Positions 1 through 5,747 of a DNA stretch of 7,935 nucleotides are shown here, piece after piece. Each line of letters begins with the position of its first letter. Positions within the stretch are counted from its first letter, which is position 1. The notes under the pieces were generated by a model that was not told where the DNA came from, ran no database searches, and saw nothing but the letters and a program-made list of their open reading frames with translations. The stretch spans positions 1 through 7,935 of the forward strand of contig NZ_JBHTKJ010000059.1 of the NCBI RefSeq assembly GCF_042675965.1, read 5' to 3'. The position numbers and the translations under genes were made by a program. Origin of the DNA: Virgibacillus_R byunsanensis (GTDB taxonomy: Bacteria > Bacillota > Bacilli > Bacillales > Amphibacillaceae).

Positions 1-51
1 GAAAAACAAGTTCATGTTTCTCTTGACATACTGGTTGTTTTGTTCAGTTTT

Positions 52-60
52 CAAGGAGCA
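52..60 (-). promoter_or_regulatory. boxA-like antitermination site of the rrn leader
   Basis: The minus strand reads TGCTCCTTG, one of the usual forms of boxA (Escherichia coli TGCTCTTTA), followed by AAAACTG. In rrn leaders this RNA element recruits Nus factors that keep RNA polymerase from terminating in untranslated rRNA. It lies just after a leader hairpin, the expected order. Function is inferred from motif and position. Confidence 0.65.
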
Positions 61-94
61 ATTCGTTTGTCGCTCTCAAATTGGCGACTTTATA

Positions 95-124
95 AATATA
101 ACATAACTTCTTAATTAATGTCAA
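95..124 (-). promoter_or_regulatory. rrn promoter P2
   Basis: On the minus strand a perfect -35 TTGACA (119-124) is followed after 18 bp by TATATT (95-100), or after 17 bp by TTATAT. Transcription would begin near 88, at the leader hairpin. Together with P1 about 95 bp upstream this reproduces the tandem-promoter layout of Bacillus rRNA operons. Confidence 0.75.
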
Positions 125-190
125 TAAGAAGTTTAATGTTTTTTATTTCGTTGCCGCTAATTACGTCATTCGTTTTTTGCGACAGAACTA

Positions 191-219
191 ACTTTACCAT
201 GGTTAATTTACAAAGTCAA
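191..219 (-). promoter_or_regulatory. rrn promoter P1
   Basis: On the minus strand TTGACT (214-219) and TAAAGT (191-196) are separated by exactly 17 bp. An A/T-rich run lies just upstream (221-240), as expected for an UP-element-like region of a strong promoter. It is the upstream member of a tandem pair driving the leftward rRNA operon. Confidence 0.7.
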
Positions 220-314
220 CGATAATTTTACAAAAAAATCACAAGTACACTATTACTATATTTAGAACAACTAGCTTGGCCCTGCTGTATCAAGGATGCG
301 CTTTAGTGAAGTCA

Positions 315-359
315 TACATAATGGATAACAATGCCTTTTGCACCATTATCCATTATGTA
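315..359. repeat. 45-bp perfect hairpin between ygxA and the rrn promoters
   Basis: Arms 315-328 (TACATAATGGATAA) and 346-359 are exact reverse complements of 14 bases around a 17-base centre. The centre can add a short TGC/GCA pairing. Neither strand has a T-run next to the hairpin, so it is not a standard intrinsic terminator. It lies 38 bases past the ygxA stop, where a terminator would protect the rrn promoters from read-through. It may serve as an mRNA 3' end structure or be a remnant of a small repeat element. The rest of 220-396 shows nothing else I can name. Confidence 0.6.
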
Positions 360-396
360 CGAATCATTGCCATATTTGTTGTTTTAAAGTTACATT

Positions 397-1278
397 CTAT
401 TTCGCAACTAAACTATTTGTCGTATATTTACGTTGGTAAATTCCTGCGCCTTTTGTTTCTATACGTTCCGTGTGAATGATATTCTTTTCTACTAAATAAG
501 AAATAACCGCTGTTAAGTCCAAAACGTATGGGACTAAATCTTGGTGATCTTTTAACTCACCATAAGACCATGAACCTTCTTTGGTCTTCATAATATCGAT
601 TAAATGTTTAGCAGATACTTCAGCTCTTGTACTAATTGCAAAATCAGCTGCGATGATCATTAACTGAACTCGCTTTTCGATTTTTTCATTACTTTGAATT
701 AATTCATCATATAGTTTATACACTTCTGGATCAATATGTTTTACCTGATTCCATAACGTTACTTCTGGATAATAGCCTTTTTCGATCACTGCTAAACGAG
801 CTAAATAATGTAGGGAGTGAACCATTCTACTATGAGCATCTTTATATTGAGATGACTCATATAAATCCTTTACTTCATTATAGCTTTTTACAAGCTTGGC
901 AAATTCAATTGCTTTTCGCAGGTTACGTTGATCATGCGGAAAATCACTTAGCCTGCTTTTCACCTCACCAATATAACCATTGCGATCAAAGATAACTTTC
1001 CCGTAAATAACCAGGGCAATTGCTTTACGGTACTCCCTTTTTTCGATCCACTTCATGAGTAGGTCCTCTGACACAATATGCATAGCTGCTGTTTTTTCTC
1101 CAAACTCATAATGTTTTACGATCCATTCTTGATCGGCTTTCGTTACCACGATAAGTAGAATAATATCAAAGTTGTCTGTGATGGGACTGTTAGGTTTTGT
1201 TTTTTCTATAATTAACACACTTAATGTATTCGGGTCGCTTGTACGTTCCTGATAAATAGGTCTTAGTAAATCTTCCAT
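397..1278 (-). CDS. ygxA: YgxA family nucleotidyltransferase-like protein
   Basis: This 293-residue cytoplasmic protein opens with MEDLLRPIYQERTSD and contains TDNFDIILLIVV near residue 35 and a WNQVKHIDPEVYKLYDEL segment in the middle. I recognise these as features of Bacillus YgxA. The family is described as nucleotidyltransferase-like, with an N-terminal fold of that type, a helical substrate-binding-like middle and a winged-helix-like end. No clear GS-then-DxD catalytic motif is visible, so enzymatic activity is doubtful, and the cellular role is not established. There is no signal peptide or membrane segment. The ATG at 1278 has a good GGAGGA ribosome site 6 bases upstream. It is transcribed away from ygzB and toward the rrn operon, the same context as in Bacillus subtilis. 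Confidence 0.85.
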   Translation of the reverse strand: MEDLLRPIYQERTSDPNTLSVLIIEKTKPNSPITDNFDIILLIVVTKADQEWIVKHYEFGEKTAAMHIVSEDLLMKWIEKREYRKAIALVIYGKVIFDRNGYIGEVKSRLSDFPHDQRNLRKAIEFAKLVKSYNEVKDLYESSQYKDAHSRMVHSLHYLARLAVIEKGYYPEVTLWNQVKHIDPEVYKLYDELIQSNEKIEKRVQLMIIAADFAISTRAEVSAKHLIDIMKTKEGSWSYGELKDHQDLVPYVLDLTAVISYLVEKNIIHTERIETKGAGIYQRKYTTNSLVAK

Positions 1279-1371
1279 TATAATTCCTCCATTTACGAAT
1301 CAATAACTATATATTCTATTTCGCTAAAATAATGAAAAATCCTTTCTAGAAATCAAAAAACAAATAAAATA

Positions 1372-1380
1372 TGCTATACT
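1372..1380 (+). promoter_or_regulatory. Extended -10 promoter of ygzB
   Basis: TGCTATACT is an extended -10 element (TG-n-TATACT). The -35 region (about 1352-1357, ATCAAA) is poor, which is common when the TG extension is present. The transcript would start near 1387, giving a short leader that contains the ribosome site AAGGAGG at 1395-1401. Confidence 0.6.
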
Positions 1381-1407
1381 ATCCTTGAAACAATAAGGAG
1401 GAAAGAC

Positions 1408-1797
1408 ATGTCGCAATTAGTCTATTCAAGCAAAATAAATAAAATTCGCTCCTTTGCTTTGATTTTAATTTTCGTAGGTATCGCTATTATGTATGGTGGT
1501 ATTTTAGTAAAGCAAATAGAGTGGTTAATGGCAACGTTCTTTATTTTAGGGGTACTTTTTATTGTATCTAGTACAGTTGTTTACTTCTGGATCGGACTTT
1601 TATCAACAAGAGCAGTTTCTATCATTTGTCCGAACTGTGAAAAACCGACCAAGATGCTTGGGCGAGTTGATGGTTGTATGCATTGCAAACAACCTCTTAC
1701 ACTTGATAAGGATTTAGAAGGTGAAGAGTTTGATGAAAAATATAATACTCGAAAATACCGAAGAGAAGTAAAACAAAAACAAAATGATAACCAATAA
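1408..1797 (+). CDS. ygzB: YgzB, UPF0295 family small membrane protein
   Basis: This 129-residue protein has two hydrophobic helices, roughly residues 15-34 and 39-65, joined by a short loop. A soluble tail follows with two cysteine pairs, C74-P-N-C77 and C90-M-H-C93, a zinc-ribbon-like arrangement. The C-terminus is highly charged (KYNTRKYRREVKQKQ). This matches the UPF0295/YgzB family of Bacillaceae, whose function is unknown. Both ends of the protein probably lie in the cytoplasm, and the metal site is inferred from the cysteine spacing. AAGGAGG lies 6 bases before the ATG. It diverges from ygxA and is monocistronic, ending at its own terminator. In Bacillus subtilis ygzB sits beside perR; here the pab genes intervene. 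Confidence 0.85.
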   Translation: MSQLVYSSKINKIRSFALILIFVGIAIMYGGILVKQIEWLMATFFILGVLFIVSSTVVYFWIGLLSTRAVSIICPNCEKPTKMLGRVDGCMHCKQPLTLDKDLEGEEFDEKYNTRKYRREVKQKQNDNQ

Positions 1798-1798
1798 C

Positions 1799-1826
1799 AA
1801 CATCCGTCATATGGCGGATGTTTTTT
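1799..1826 (+). terminator. Intrinsic terminator of ygzB
   Basis: AACATCCG (1799-1806) pairs with CGGATGTT (1815-1822), with extra pairing possible in the loop, and a run of six Ts begins at 1821. It begins 2 bases past the ygzB stop codon and separates ygzB from the pab operon. Confidence 0.85.
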
Positions 1827-1859
1827 ACGCAAAAGTATGGATGAATAAATTAGCTCCCA

Positions 1860-1868
1860 TGCTATAAT
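1860..1868 (+). promoter_or_regulatory. Extended -10 promoter of the pabA-pabBC operon
   Basis: TGCTATAAT combines a TG extension with a perfect TATAAT. No good -35 is seen (GGATGAATA around 1839-1847). Transcription would start near 1875. This lies downstream of the in-frame ATG at 1867, which is therefore unlikely to be translated. Confidence 0.65.
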
Positions 1869-1898
1869 GGCATATAGATTTACATATAAGGTAAAAAT

Positions 1899-1904
1899 GA
1901 GGTG
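1899..1904 (+). promoter_or_regulatory. Ribosome binding site that fixes the pabA start
   Basis: GAGGTG lies 7 bases before the GTG at 1912. The ATGs at 1867 and 1897 have no such site. Confidence 0.75.
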
Positions 1905-1911
1905 TATACTC

Positions 1912-2478
1912 GTGATTTTAGTGATTGATAATTATGATTCATTTACGTTTAATTTAATTCAATATATTCATCAATTAGATAAACAGACAGTGGTTAGACG
2001 AAATGATGCCATAACAATAGAAGAAATTGAAATAATGAAGCCATCACATATTTTATTATCTCCTGGCCCGGGAAATCCTGATCAAGCTGGAGTTTGTCTT
2101 GATATTGTTACTCATTTTTATAAACAAATCCCAATCCTTGGTGTGTGTCTAGGACATCAAACGATTGCACAAGCATTTGGTGCTTCGATTATACGTGCAA
2201 TTGCACCAATGCATGGAAAGATCTCTACTATTAATCATGATGACAAGGGAATTTTCCAAGCTTTGAATAATCCTCTCTCGGTAACAAGGTATCACTCTTT
2301 AACAGTAGACCCTCACACATTACCTGATTGCCTTGAGGTAAGTGCGGAAACAGAAGATCGCGTGATTATGGGAATACGCCATCAAACCTATCCCGTTGAA
2401 GGTATTCAAGCACATCCTGAGGCAATTTTAACAGAAGGTGGATTAGAGCTTTTGCGTAATTTTTTCATTGGTAGATAG
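1912..2478 (+). CDS. pabA: Aminodeoxychorismate synthase component II (glutamine amidotransferase)
   Basis: PabA releases ammonia from glutamine and passes it to PabB, which uses it to aminate chorismate in p-aminobenzoate and folate synthesis. From the GTG start the protein has 188 residues, the usual family length, and begins with the characteristic ILVIDNYDSFTFNL. The class I amidotransferase motifs are present: SPGPGNP, the nucleophile C79 in GVCLGHQ, and H168/E170 in QAHPEAI. The usual serine after HPE is alanine, but the triad is intact. In many Bacilli PabA also serves anthranilate synthase (TrpG). The adjacent pabBC and absence of trp genes favour the folate role here, though a dual role cannot be excluded. 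Its last codons and stop overlap a repeat element. It is first in an operon with pabBC, 99 bases downstream. Confidence 0.93.
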   Translation: MILVIDNYDSFTFNLIQYIHQLDKQTVVRRNDAITIEEIEIMKPSHILLSPGPGNPDQAGVCLDIVTHFYKQIPILGVCLGHQTIAQAFGASIIRAIAPMHGKISTINHDDKGIFQALNNPLSVTRYHSLTVDPHTLPDCLEVSAETEDRVIMGIRHQTYPVEGIQAHPEAILTEGGLELLRNFFIGR

Positions 2479-2559
2479 GAAAGTACAAAACTTTCTTATC
2501 TACATAAGTGCAACTAAGGCTTTCACCATTAAGGCTTAGCGATAAGCCAAGTTTTCTAA
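2467..2559 (+). repeat. Intergenic repeat, short copy (copy A), between pabA and pabBC
   Basis: This 93-nt stretch matches a second copy at 4373-4523. The first 71 bases agree at 67 positions and the last 20 bases are identical, but copy A has only 2 bases where the longer copy has 60. It opens with a hairpin: GTAGATAGGAAAGT (2471-2484) pairs with 2490-2503, with one G-U pair on the plus strand. It ends in GGCTT/AAGCC pairing (2533-2537 with 2544-2548). It overlaps the final codons and stop of pabA and ends just before the pabBC ribosome site AAGGAG (2561-2566). It therefore lies inside the operon mRNA and could affect pabBC expression or mRNA stability. Such elements are usually small non-autonomous repeats; this is inferred from two copies only. 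Confidence 0.8.
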
Positions 2560-2577
2560 AAAGGAGTTCCGTCATTC

Positions 2578-4326
2578 ATGAAAGAACCGGTTAGTCCATC
2601 ACTCTATTTTGATTTTATAAACTACAAAGGAAAGCGTCATTCATTATTATTTCAAAACCCATGTAAAATAGTTGCTGCTTCCAACATAGAAGACGTGCAG
2701 CCTGCTTTTCAAGAAATTCAAAATGCTGTTGATGAAGGTTACTATGCTGCGGGATATCTTTCTTATGAAGCAGCCCCAGCGTTTGATCAAGCTTTTCATG
2801 TCCATAAAAATCAAAAGATGCCACTATTATGGTTTGGAATTTTTGATACACCGGTGGAGGAATCATTAGAAAGTAATACAGGGGAGTTTCACACATCCGA
2901 GTGGATTCCCAAAACAAGTGTCGGTGAATATAACAAGTATATAAGTAAGATCAAAGATTACATTGAACAAGGTGATACGTACCAAGTGAATTATACCATT
3001 CGGATGGAGTCTGAGTTCGAAGGGGACCCAATATCCTTTTATAATCAATTGGTACAGGCTCAATCTGCTAATTATAGTGCGTATCTTGACACTGGAGATT
3101 TTACGATATTATCCGCTTCACCGGAGTTATTTTTTCATATGAAAGATGGAAAGGTCACAACCAAACCAATGAAAGGAACGGTTGGACGAGGTAAAACACC
3201 GAATGAGGATTCTTTAAATGCCGATTGGCTTTATAGATCCGTTAAAAATCGTGCAGAAAATGTGATGATTGTAGATTTATTACGTAATGACTTAGGAATG
3301 ATTGCTAATCCTGGAACTGTACACGTTCCTAATTTGTTTTCGATTGAAAAATATCCTACTGTGTATCAAATGACATCAACAGTCATTGCTGAGGTTGCAC
3401 CCGATAAAAGCCTGTACGACATTTTTAAAGCATTATTCCCATGTGGTTCGATTACTGGTGCACCAAAAATTAGTACGATGAAGATTATCAAGGAACTGGA
3501 AACTTCGCCGAGAGAGGTATACTGTGGTGCGATTGGTTTTATTACACCAGACAAGGAAGCAACATTTAATGTTCCGATTCGCACTGTCTTCATTGACCAT
3601 CAAAATGGGGTTGCTCAATATGGTGTTGGTGGGGGCATTACATGGGACTCCACTAATGAAGAAGAATACAAGGAGTTACTAATCAAGGCAAAAGTGTTAC
3701 ATGAAAAGCGACAGGATTTTCAACTTATAGAAACATTCGGGCTTTATAATGGTACGTACTTGGTATTTGATAATCATGTCGAACGACTCAAAAAATCAGC
3801 AGACTATTTTCAGTTCGATTTAGATATCGAGCTGATCAAAGAGAAATTACTGGATGTTGCCAAAAACCGTAACAAAGGTTCTTGGAAGGTACGTCTACTC
3901 GTAGACAAAAACGGGAGTTCTATAATAGAAGAAAGCGAAAGTTTTCCCTTCCAAAAGCCAATACACGTCGCCTTAGCTAAAGAACCAATAGAAAAAAGGG
4001 ATATATTTTTATACCATAAAACTACCAATCGTACCATATTCGAAAACTCAAAAAAGCAATTCCCGGATGCTTTTGATGTATTGTTGTGGAACGAAGATCA
4101 AGAAATCACCGAGTTTACGATGGGAAATGTAGTAGTGGAACTAGCTGGAAAACTATACACTCCTCCAGTAGATAGTGGACTATTGCCGGGAACTTATCGA
4201 AAAGCATTAATTGACCAAGGAACGATTACAGAACGAAAAATTATGCTCGAGGAACTTAAAAGCTGTAAAAAAGTTTGGTTCATTAATAGTGTACGGGAAT
4301 GGGTAGCTACTCGGTTCATCGGATAA
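2578..4326 (+). CDS. pabBC: Aminodeoxychorismate synthase component I fused to 4-amino-4-deoxychorismate lyase
   Basis: This 582-residue bifunctional protein should convert chorismate to aminodeoxychorismate, with ammonia from PabA, and then split off pyruvate to give p-aminobenzoate. Residues 1 to about 110 resemble the anthranilate synthase component I N-terminal region, and about 112-378 form the chorismate-binding domain. K199 in the KPMKGT motif marks an aminodeoxychorismate synthase rather than an anthranilate synthase, supported by LLRNDLGMI, GSITGAPK and YGVGGGITWDS. From about 382 (ETFGLYNG) a class IV PLP-dependent lyase-like domain follows. It has the probable Schiff-base lysine K481 in HKTTNR, the conserved E512 and N517, and GLLPGTYR. 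The fusion removes the need for a separate pabC. AAGGAG lies 11 bases before the ATG, a slightly long spacing, directly after repeat copy A. A terminator follows the stop. Confidence 0.92.
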   Translation: MKEPVSPSLYFDFINYKGKRHSLLFQNPCKIVAASNIEDVQPAFQEIQNAVDEGYYAAGYLSYEAAPAFDQAFHVHKNQKMPLLWFGIFDTPVEESLESNTGEFHTSEWIPKTSVGEYNKYISKIKDYIEQGDTYQVNYTIRMESEFEGDPISFYNQLVQAQSANYSAYLDTGDFTILSASPELFFHMKDGKVTTKPMKGTVGRGKTPNEDSLNADWLYRSVKNRAENVMIVDLLRNDLGMIANPGTVHVPNLFSIEKYPTVYQMTSTVIAEVAPDKSLYDIFKALFPCGSITGAPKISTMKIIKELETSPREVYCGAIGFITPDKEATFNVPIRTVFIDHQNGVAQYGVGGGITWDSTNEEEYKELLIKAKVLHEKRQDFQLIETFGLYNGTYLVFDNHVERLKKSADYFQFDLDIELIKEKLLDVAKNRNKGSWKVRLLVDKNGSSIIEESESFPFQKPIHVALAKEPIEKRDIFLYHKTTNRTIFENSKKQFPDAFDVLLWNEDQEITEFTMGNVVVELAGKLYTPPVDSGLLPGTYRKALIDQGTITERKIMLEELKSCKKVWFINSVREWVATRFIG

Positions 4327-4332
4327 CACTAA

Positions 4333-4369
4333 AAACACCAGGTGAAGCTTAAAGCTGCACCTGGTGTTT
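4333..4369. terminator. Bidirectional intrinsic terminator between pabBC and perR
   Basis: AAACACCAGGTG (4333-4344) is the exact reverse complement of 4358-4369, with a further 4-bp pairing in the loop. On plus it is followed by a weak T-rich tract (TTTATTATT). On minus it ends in a run of five Ts. It can end the pab operon from the left and catch perR transcripts, running through the repeat, from the right. Confidence 0.85.
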
Positions 4370-4372
4370 ATT

Positions 4373-4523
4373 ATTGGTAGATAAGAAAGTATAAAACTTT
4401 CTTATCTACATAAGTTCAACTAAGGCTTTCGCCATTAAGGCTTGCACTCCAGAGCATAAGAGACTCTAAGAAAGCAAAGTACGCTTACTAAGAATCCCTA
4501 TAACGATAAGCCAAGTTTTCTAA
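4373..4523 (+). repeat. Intergenic repeat, long copy (copy B), between pabBC and perR
   Basis: This 151-nt element shares both ends with the copy at 2467-2559 and carries 60 extra central bases (4444-4503). It opens with a perfect 14-bp hairpin: GTAGATAAGAAAGT (4377-4390), loop ATAAA, complement 4396-4409. A direct repeat AAGGCTT follows, then a GGCTT...AAGCC pairing that encloses the extra block. That block contains small hairpins such as AAGC/GCTT around AAAGTAC. It ends 6 bases from the perR stop codon, so it also lies in the perR mRNA trailer in antisense orientation. Same orientation as copy A. No reading frame. It looks like a small structured repeat family; I do not assign a known name. 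Confidence 0.8.
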
Positions 4524-4529
4524 GATACT

Positions 4530-4976
4530 TTAATACTGTTTTTGTAGCTCTCTTGTTTGGCAGGCTTCGCATTTACCATAAATCTCCATTCGGTGATGAC
4601 TAACATCAAACCCAGTTACTTGTTCAGCTAATGATTCCACCTCATCTAAGGTTGGATAGTGAAAATCAACTATTTTACCGCACTCTTGGCATATAGCATG
4701 GTAATGTTCTGAGGTATTGCAATCGAAACGACTTGAGGCGTCACCATATGTCAATTCACGAACTAACCCAATTTCACGAAGAACACGTAAGTTATTATAA
4801 ACTGTAGCAACGCTCATATTTGGAAATTTTCCTTCTAATGCTTTATAAATTTCATCAGCTGTTGGATGAGTCATTGAGTTAAGCAGGTAATCAAGCACCG
4901 CATGACGCTGTGGTGTTATTCGTACACCAGATTCTCTTAATGTATCGATTGCTTGCCGCAATTTCTTTTCAGACAT
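4530..4976 (-). CDS. perR: Peroxide-sensing transcriptional repressor PerR
   Basis: PerR is a Fur-family homodimer that, with Fe or Mn bound, represses peroxide-defence genes. With iron, hydrogen peroxide oxidises two histidines and releases it from DNA. From the ATG at 4976 the protein has 148 residues. Every known ligand then falls at the Bacillus subtilis number: regulatory site H37, D85, H91, H93, D104, and structural zinc C96, C99, C136, C139. The winged-helix recognition segment VATVYNNLRVLRE is present. An upstream ATG (4982) lies only 1 base from GAGGTG, whereas 4976 lies 7 bases away, so the shorter form is chosen. Two PerR boxes upstream suggest autoregulation. It has its own promoter and lies downstream of the adenosyltransferase terminator. 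Confidence 0.95.
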   Translation of the reverse strand: MSEKKLRQAIDTLRESGVRITPQRHAVLDYLLNSMTHPTADEIYKALEGKFPNMSVATVYNNLRVLREIGLVRELTYGDASSRFDCNTSEHYHAICQECGKIVDFHYPTLDEVESLAEQVTGFDVSHHRMEIYGKCEACQTRELQKQY

Positions 4977-4983
4977 CGCCATG

Positions 4984-4989
4984 CACCTC
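4984..4989 (-). promoter_or_regulatory. Ribosome binding site that fixes the perR start
   Basis: On minus, GAGGTG lies 7 bases before the ATG at 4976 and only 1 base before the ATG at 4982, so 4976 is favoured. Confidence 0.75.
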
Positions 4990-5027
4990 TCTTTCAATTA
5001 TATGTTTAATTAAATACCATTATTATT

Positions 5028-5042
5028 TTATAATCTTTATAA
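5028..5042 (-). promoter_or_regulatory. PerR box 1 at the perR transcription start
   Basis: The plus strand reads TTATAATCTTTATAA, one mismatch from the palindromic PerR box TTATAATNATTATAA. It lies directly after the perR -10 element, over the expected transcription start near 5038. A bound PerR dimer there would block its own transcription, as known for Bacillus subtilis perR. Confidence 0.75.
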
Positions 5043-5044
5043 TT

Positions 5045-5074
5045 AGTGTACCCACTACAGCGGGATTCTGTCAA
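5045..5074 (-). promoter_or_regulatory. perR promoter
   Basis: On minus a perfect -35 TTGACA (5069-5074) is followed after 18 bp by TACACT (5045-5050), a fair -10. The start near 5038 falls within PerR box 1. A TATAAT at 5089-5094 on minus could be a second, upstream -10, but it lacks a good -35. Confidence 0.65.
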
Positions 5075-5092
5075 TATAAGTATATTGTATTA

Positions 5093-5107
5093 TAAGAATT
5101 ATTATAA
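5093..5107 (-). promoter_or_regulatory. Possible PerR box 2 upstream of the perR promoter
   Basis: TAAGAATTATTATAA on plus matches the 14 fixed bases of the PerR box at 12 positions. It is also part of TTATAA-n6-TTATAA (5090-5107). It lies upstream of the -35 at 5069-5074 and overlaps the possible upstream TATAAT. It may assist repression or be a chance match in A/T-rich DNA. Confidence 0.45.
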
Positions 5108-5150
5108 CTTATCCGCAGGTTTTTATCTCAGTAATTACTGGAAAGATCAA

Positions 5151-5180
5151 AAGCAGTTCACCGCTTAAGGTAAACTGCTT
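5151..5180 (-). terminator. Intrinsic terminator after the adenosyltransferase gene
   Basis: AAGCAGTTCACC (5151-5162) pairs with GGTAAACTGCTT (5169-5180). The one mismatch becomes a G-U pair in the minus-strand transcript. On minus the stem is preceded by an A-run and followed by TTGATCTTT; the longer T-run is on the plus side. It starts 7 bases past the stop codon and separates this operon from perR. Confidence 0.75.
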
Positions 5181-5187
5181 CGTTTTT

Positions 5188-5745
5188 TTACACATCTGCT
5201 TTTAATGGTATTTCTGTTCCGCCTAAACTTTGATTTACATAGCGTGCTGCAACAAATAAAAAGTCGGACAAACGATTTAAGTAAGAAACAACAAGTGGGT
5301 TTGCAACCTCATCACCTAATCCTACTGCCGTTCGTTCTGCTCTTCTGGCTATAGTTCGTGCTGTGTGCAGCGCACTGGATGTACTATGTCCTGAAGGCAA
5401 GATAAAGTTCTTAAGTGGTTCCAAATTTTTATCCCACTCGTCAATTTGATCTTCTAATTCTTGAATGTGCTCTTTTTTCAACTTCCATGTCACTTCTTTA
5501 TCACTCGGGGTTGCTAGTTCTGCTCCAACGTGAAACAAAATAGTCTGGATGCGATGCATCGTCTCAAGAAATGCCTCTTTTTCATCCCATACTTCTTTAT
5601 CCAAAAAGCTTAAGGATAATCCAATCATGGAATTAGCCTCGTCACAAGTCCCGTACGCTTCCACCCGAATGTCATTCTTAGGAACACGTTTTCCATAAAT
5701 TAATGATGTAGTTCCTTTGTCACCTGATCTTGTATAAATACGCAT
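5188..5745 (-). CDS. yvqK: PduO-type cob(I)alamin adenosyltransferase
   Basis: The enzyme transfers the adenosyl group of ATP to cob(I)alamin to make adenosylcobalamin, the cofactor of radical mutases and some reductases. The 185-residue protein fits the family. The N-terminal ATP-binding motif YTRSGDKGTTSL (residues 4-15) is followed by VEAYGTCDEANS (28-39), the helix with ARRAERTAV, and LNRLSDFLFVAAR near 157-169. Two small departures from the usual motif are C in GTCDE (commonly V or I) and A in DEANS (commonly L). The fold should be a five-helix bundle acting as a trimer. The ATG at 5745 has GAGGGGG 8 bases upstream, located inside the end of the preceding gene. The two genes are 2 bp apart and likely coupled. 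No cobalamin riboswitch is seen. The symbol follows the Bacillus subtilis homologue. Confidence 0.9.
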   Translation of the reverse strand: MRIYTRSGDKGTTSLIYGKRVPKNDIRVEAYGTCDEANSMIGLSLSFLDKEVWDEKEAFLETMHRIQTILFHVGAELATPSDKEVTWKLKKEHIQELEDQIDEWDKNLEPLKNFILPSGHSTSSALHTARTIARRAERTAVGLGDEVANPLVVSYLNRLSDFLFVAARYVNQSLGGTEIPLKADV

Positions 5746-5747
5746 CG

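Larger units (their letters stand above)
1..184 (-). promoter_or_regulatory. rRNA operon leader, transcribed leftward (16S gene lies beyond the left edge)
   Basis: Read on the minus strand, this stretch resembles the region just ahead of 16S rRNA in Bacillus. A short leader hairpin (GTCGC at 84-88 pairing with GCGAC at 69-73) is followed by a boxA-like sequence and then a GAAAACTGAACAA tract, which is typical of Bacillus rrn leaders. Two promoters stand upstream. No mature rRNA sequence is visible, so the 16S start should lie a short distance left of base 1. The neighbouring ygxA is next to an rrn operon in Bacillus subtilis as well, which supports the call. The exact transcript start is inferred. 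Confidence 0.8.

Noticed and set aside
23..28. TTGACA on the plus strand near the left edge
   Set aside because: No matching -10 at proper spacing and it lies inside the leftward rrn leader; considered chance.
276..479. 67-codon plus-strand reading frame left of ygxA
   Set aside because: It has no ribosome site, overlaps a perfect hairpin and runs into the 3' end of ygxA on the other strand; composition is not protein-like.
1867..1911. Longer pabA start at ATG 1867 or ATG 1897
   Set aside because: The ATG at 1867 overlaps the -10 element and would precede the transcript start; neither has a ribosome site, while GTG 1912 does and gives the family's normal N-terminus.
2615..2917. 100-codon minus-strand frame inside pabBC, and other opposite-strand frames there
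   Set aside because: Shadow frames of a clearly conserved enzyme with no ribosome sites.
5107..5116. DnaA-box-like ATTATCCG/CTTATCCGCA near perR
   Set aside because: TTATCCGCA differs from the box and stands alone; no origin context.
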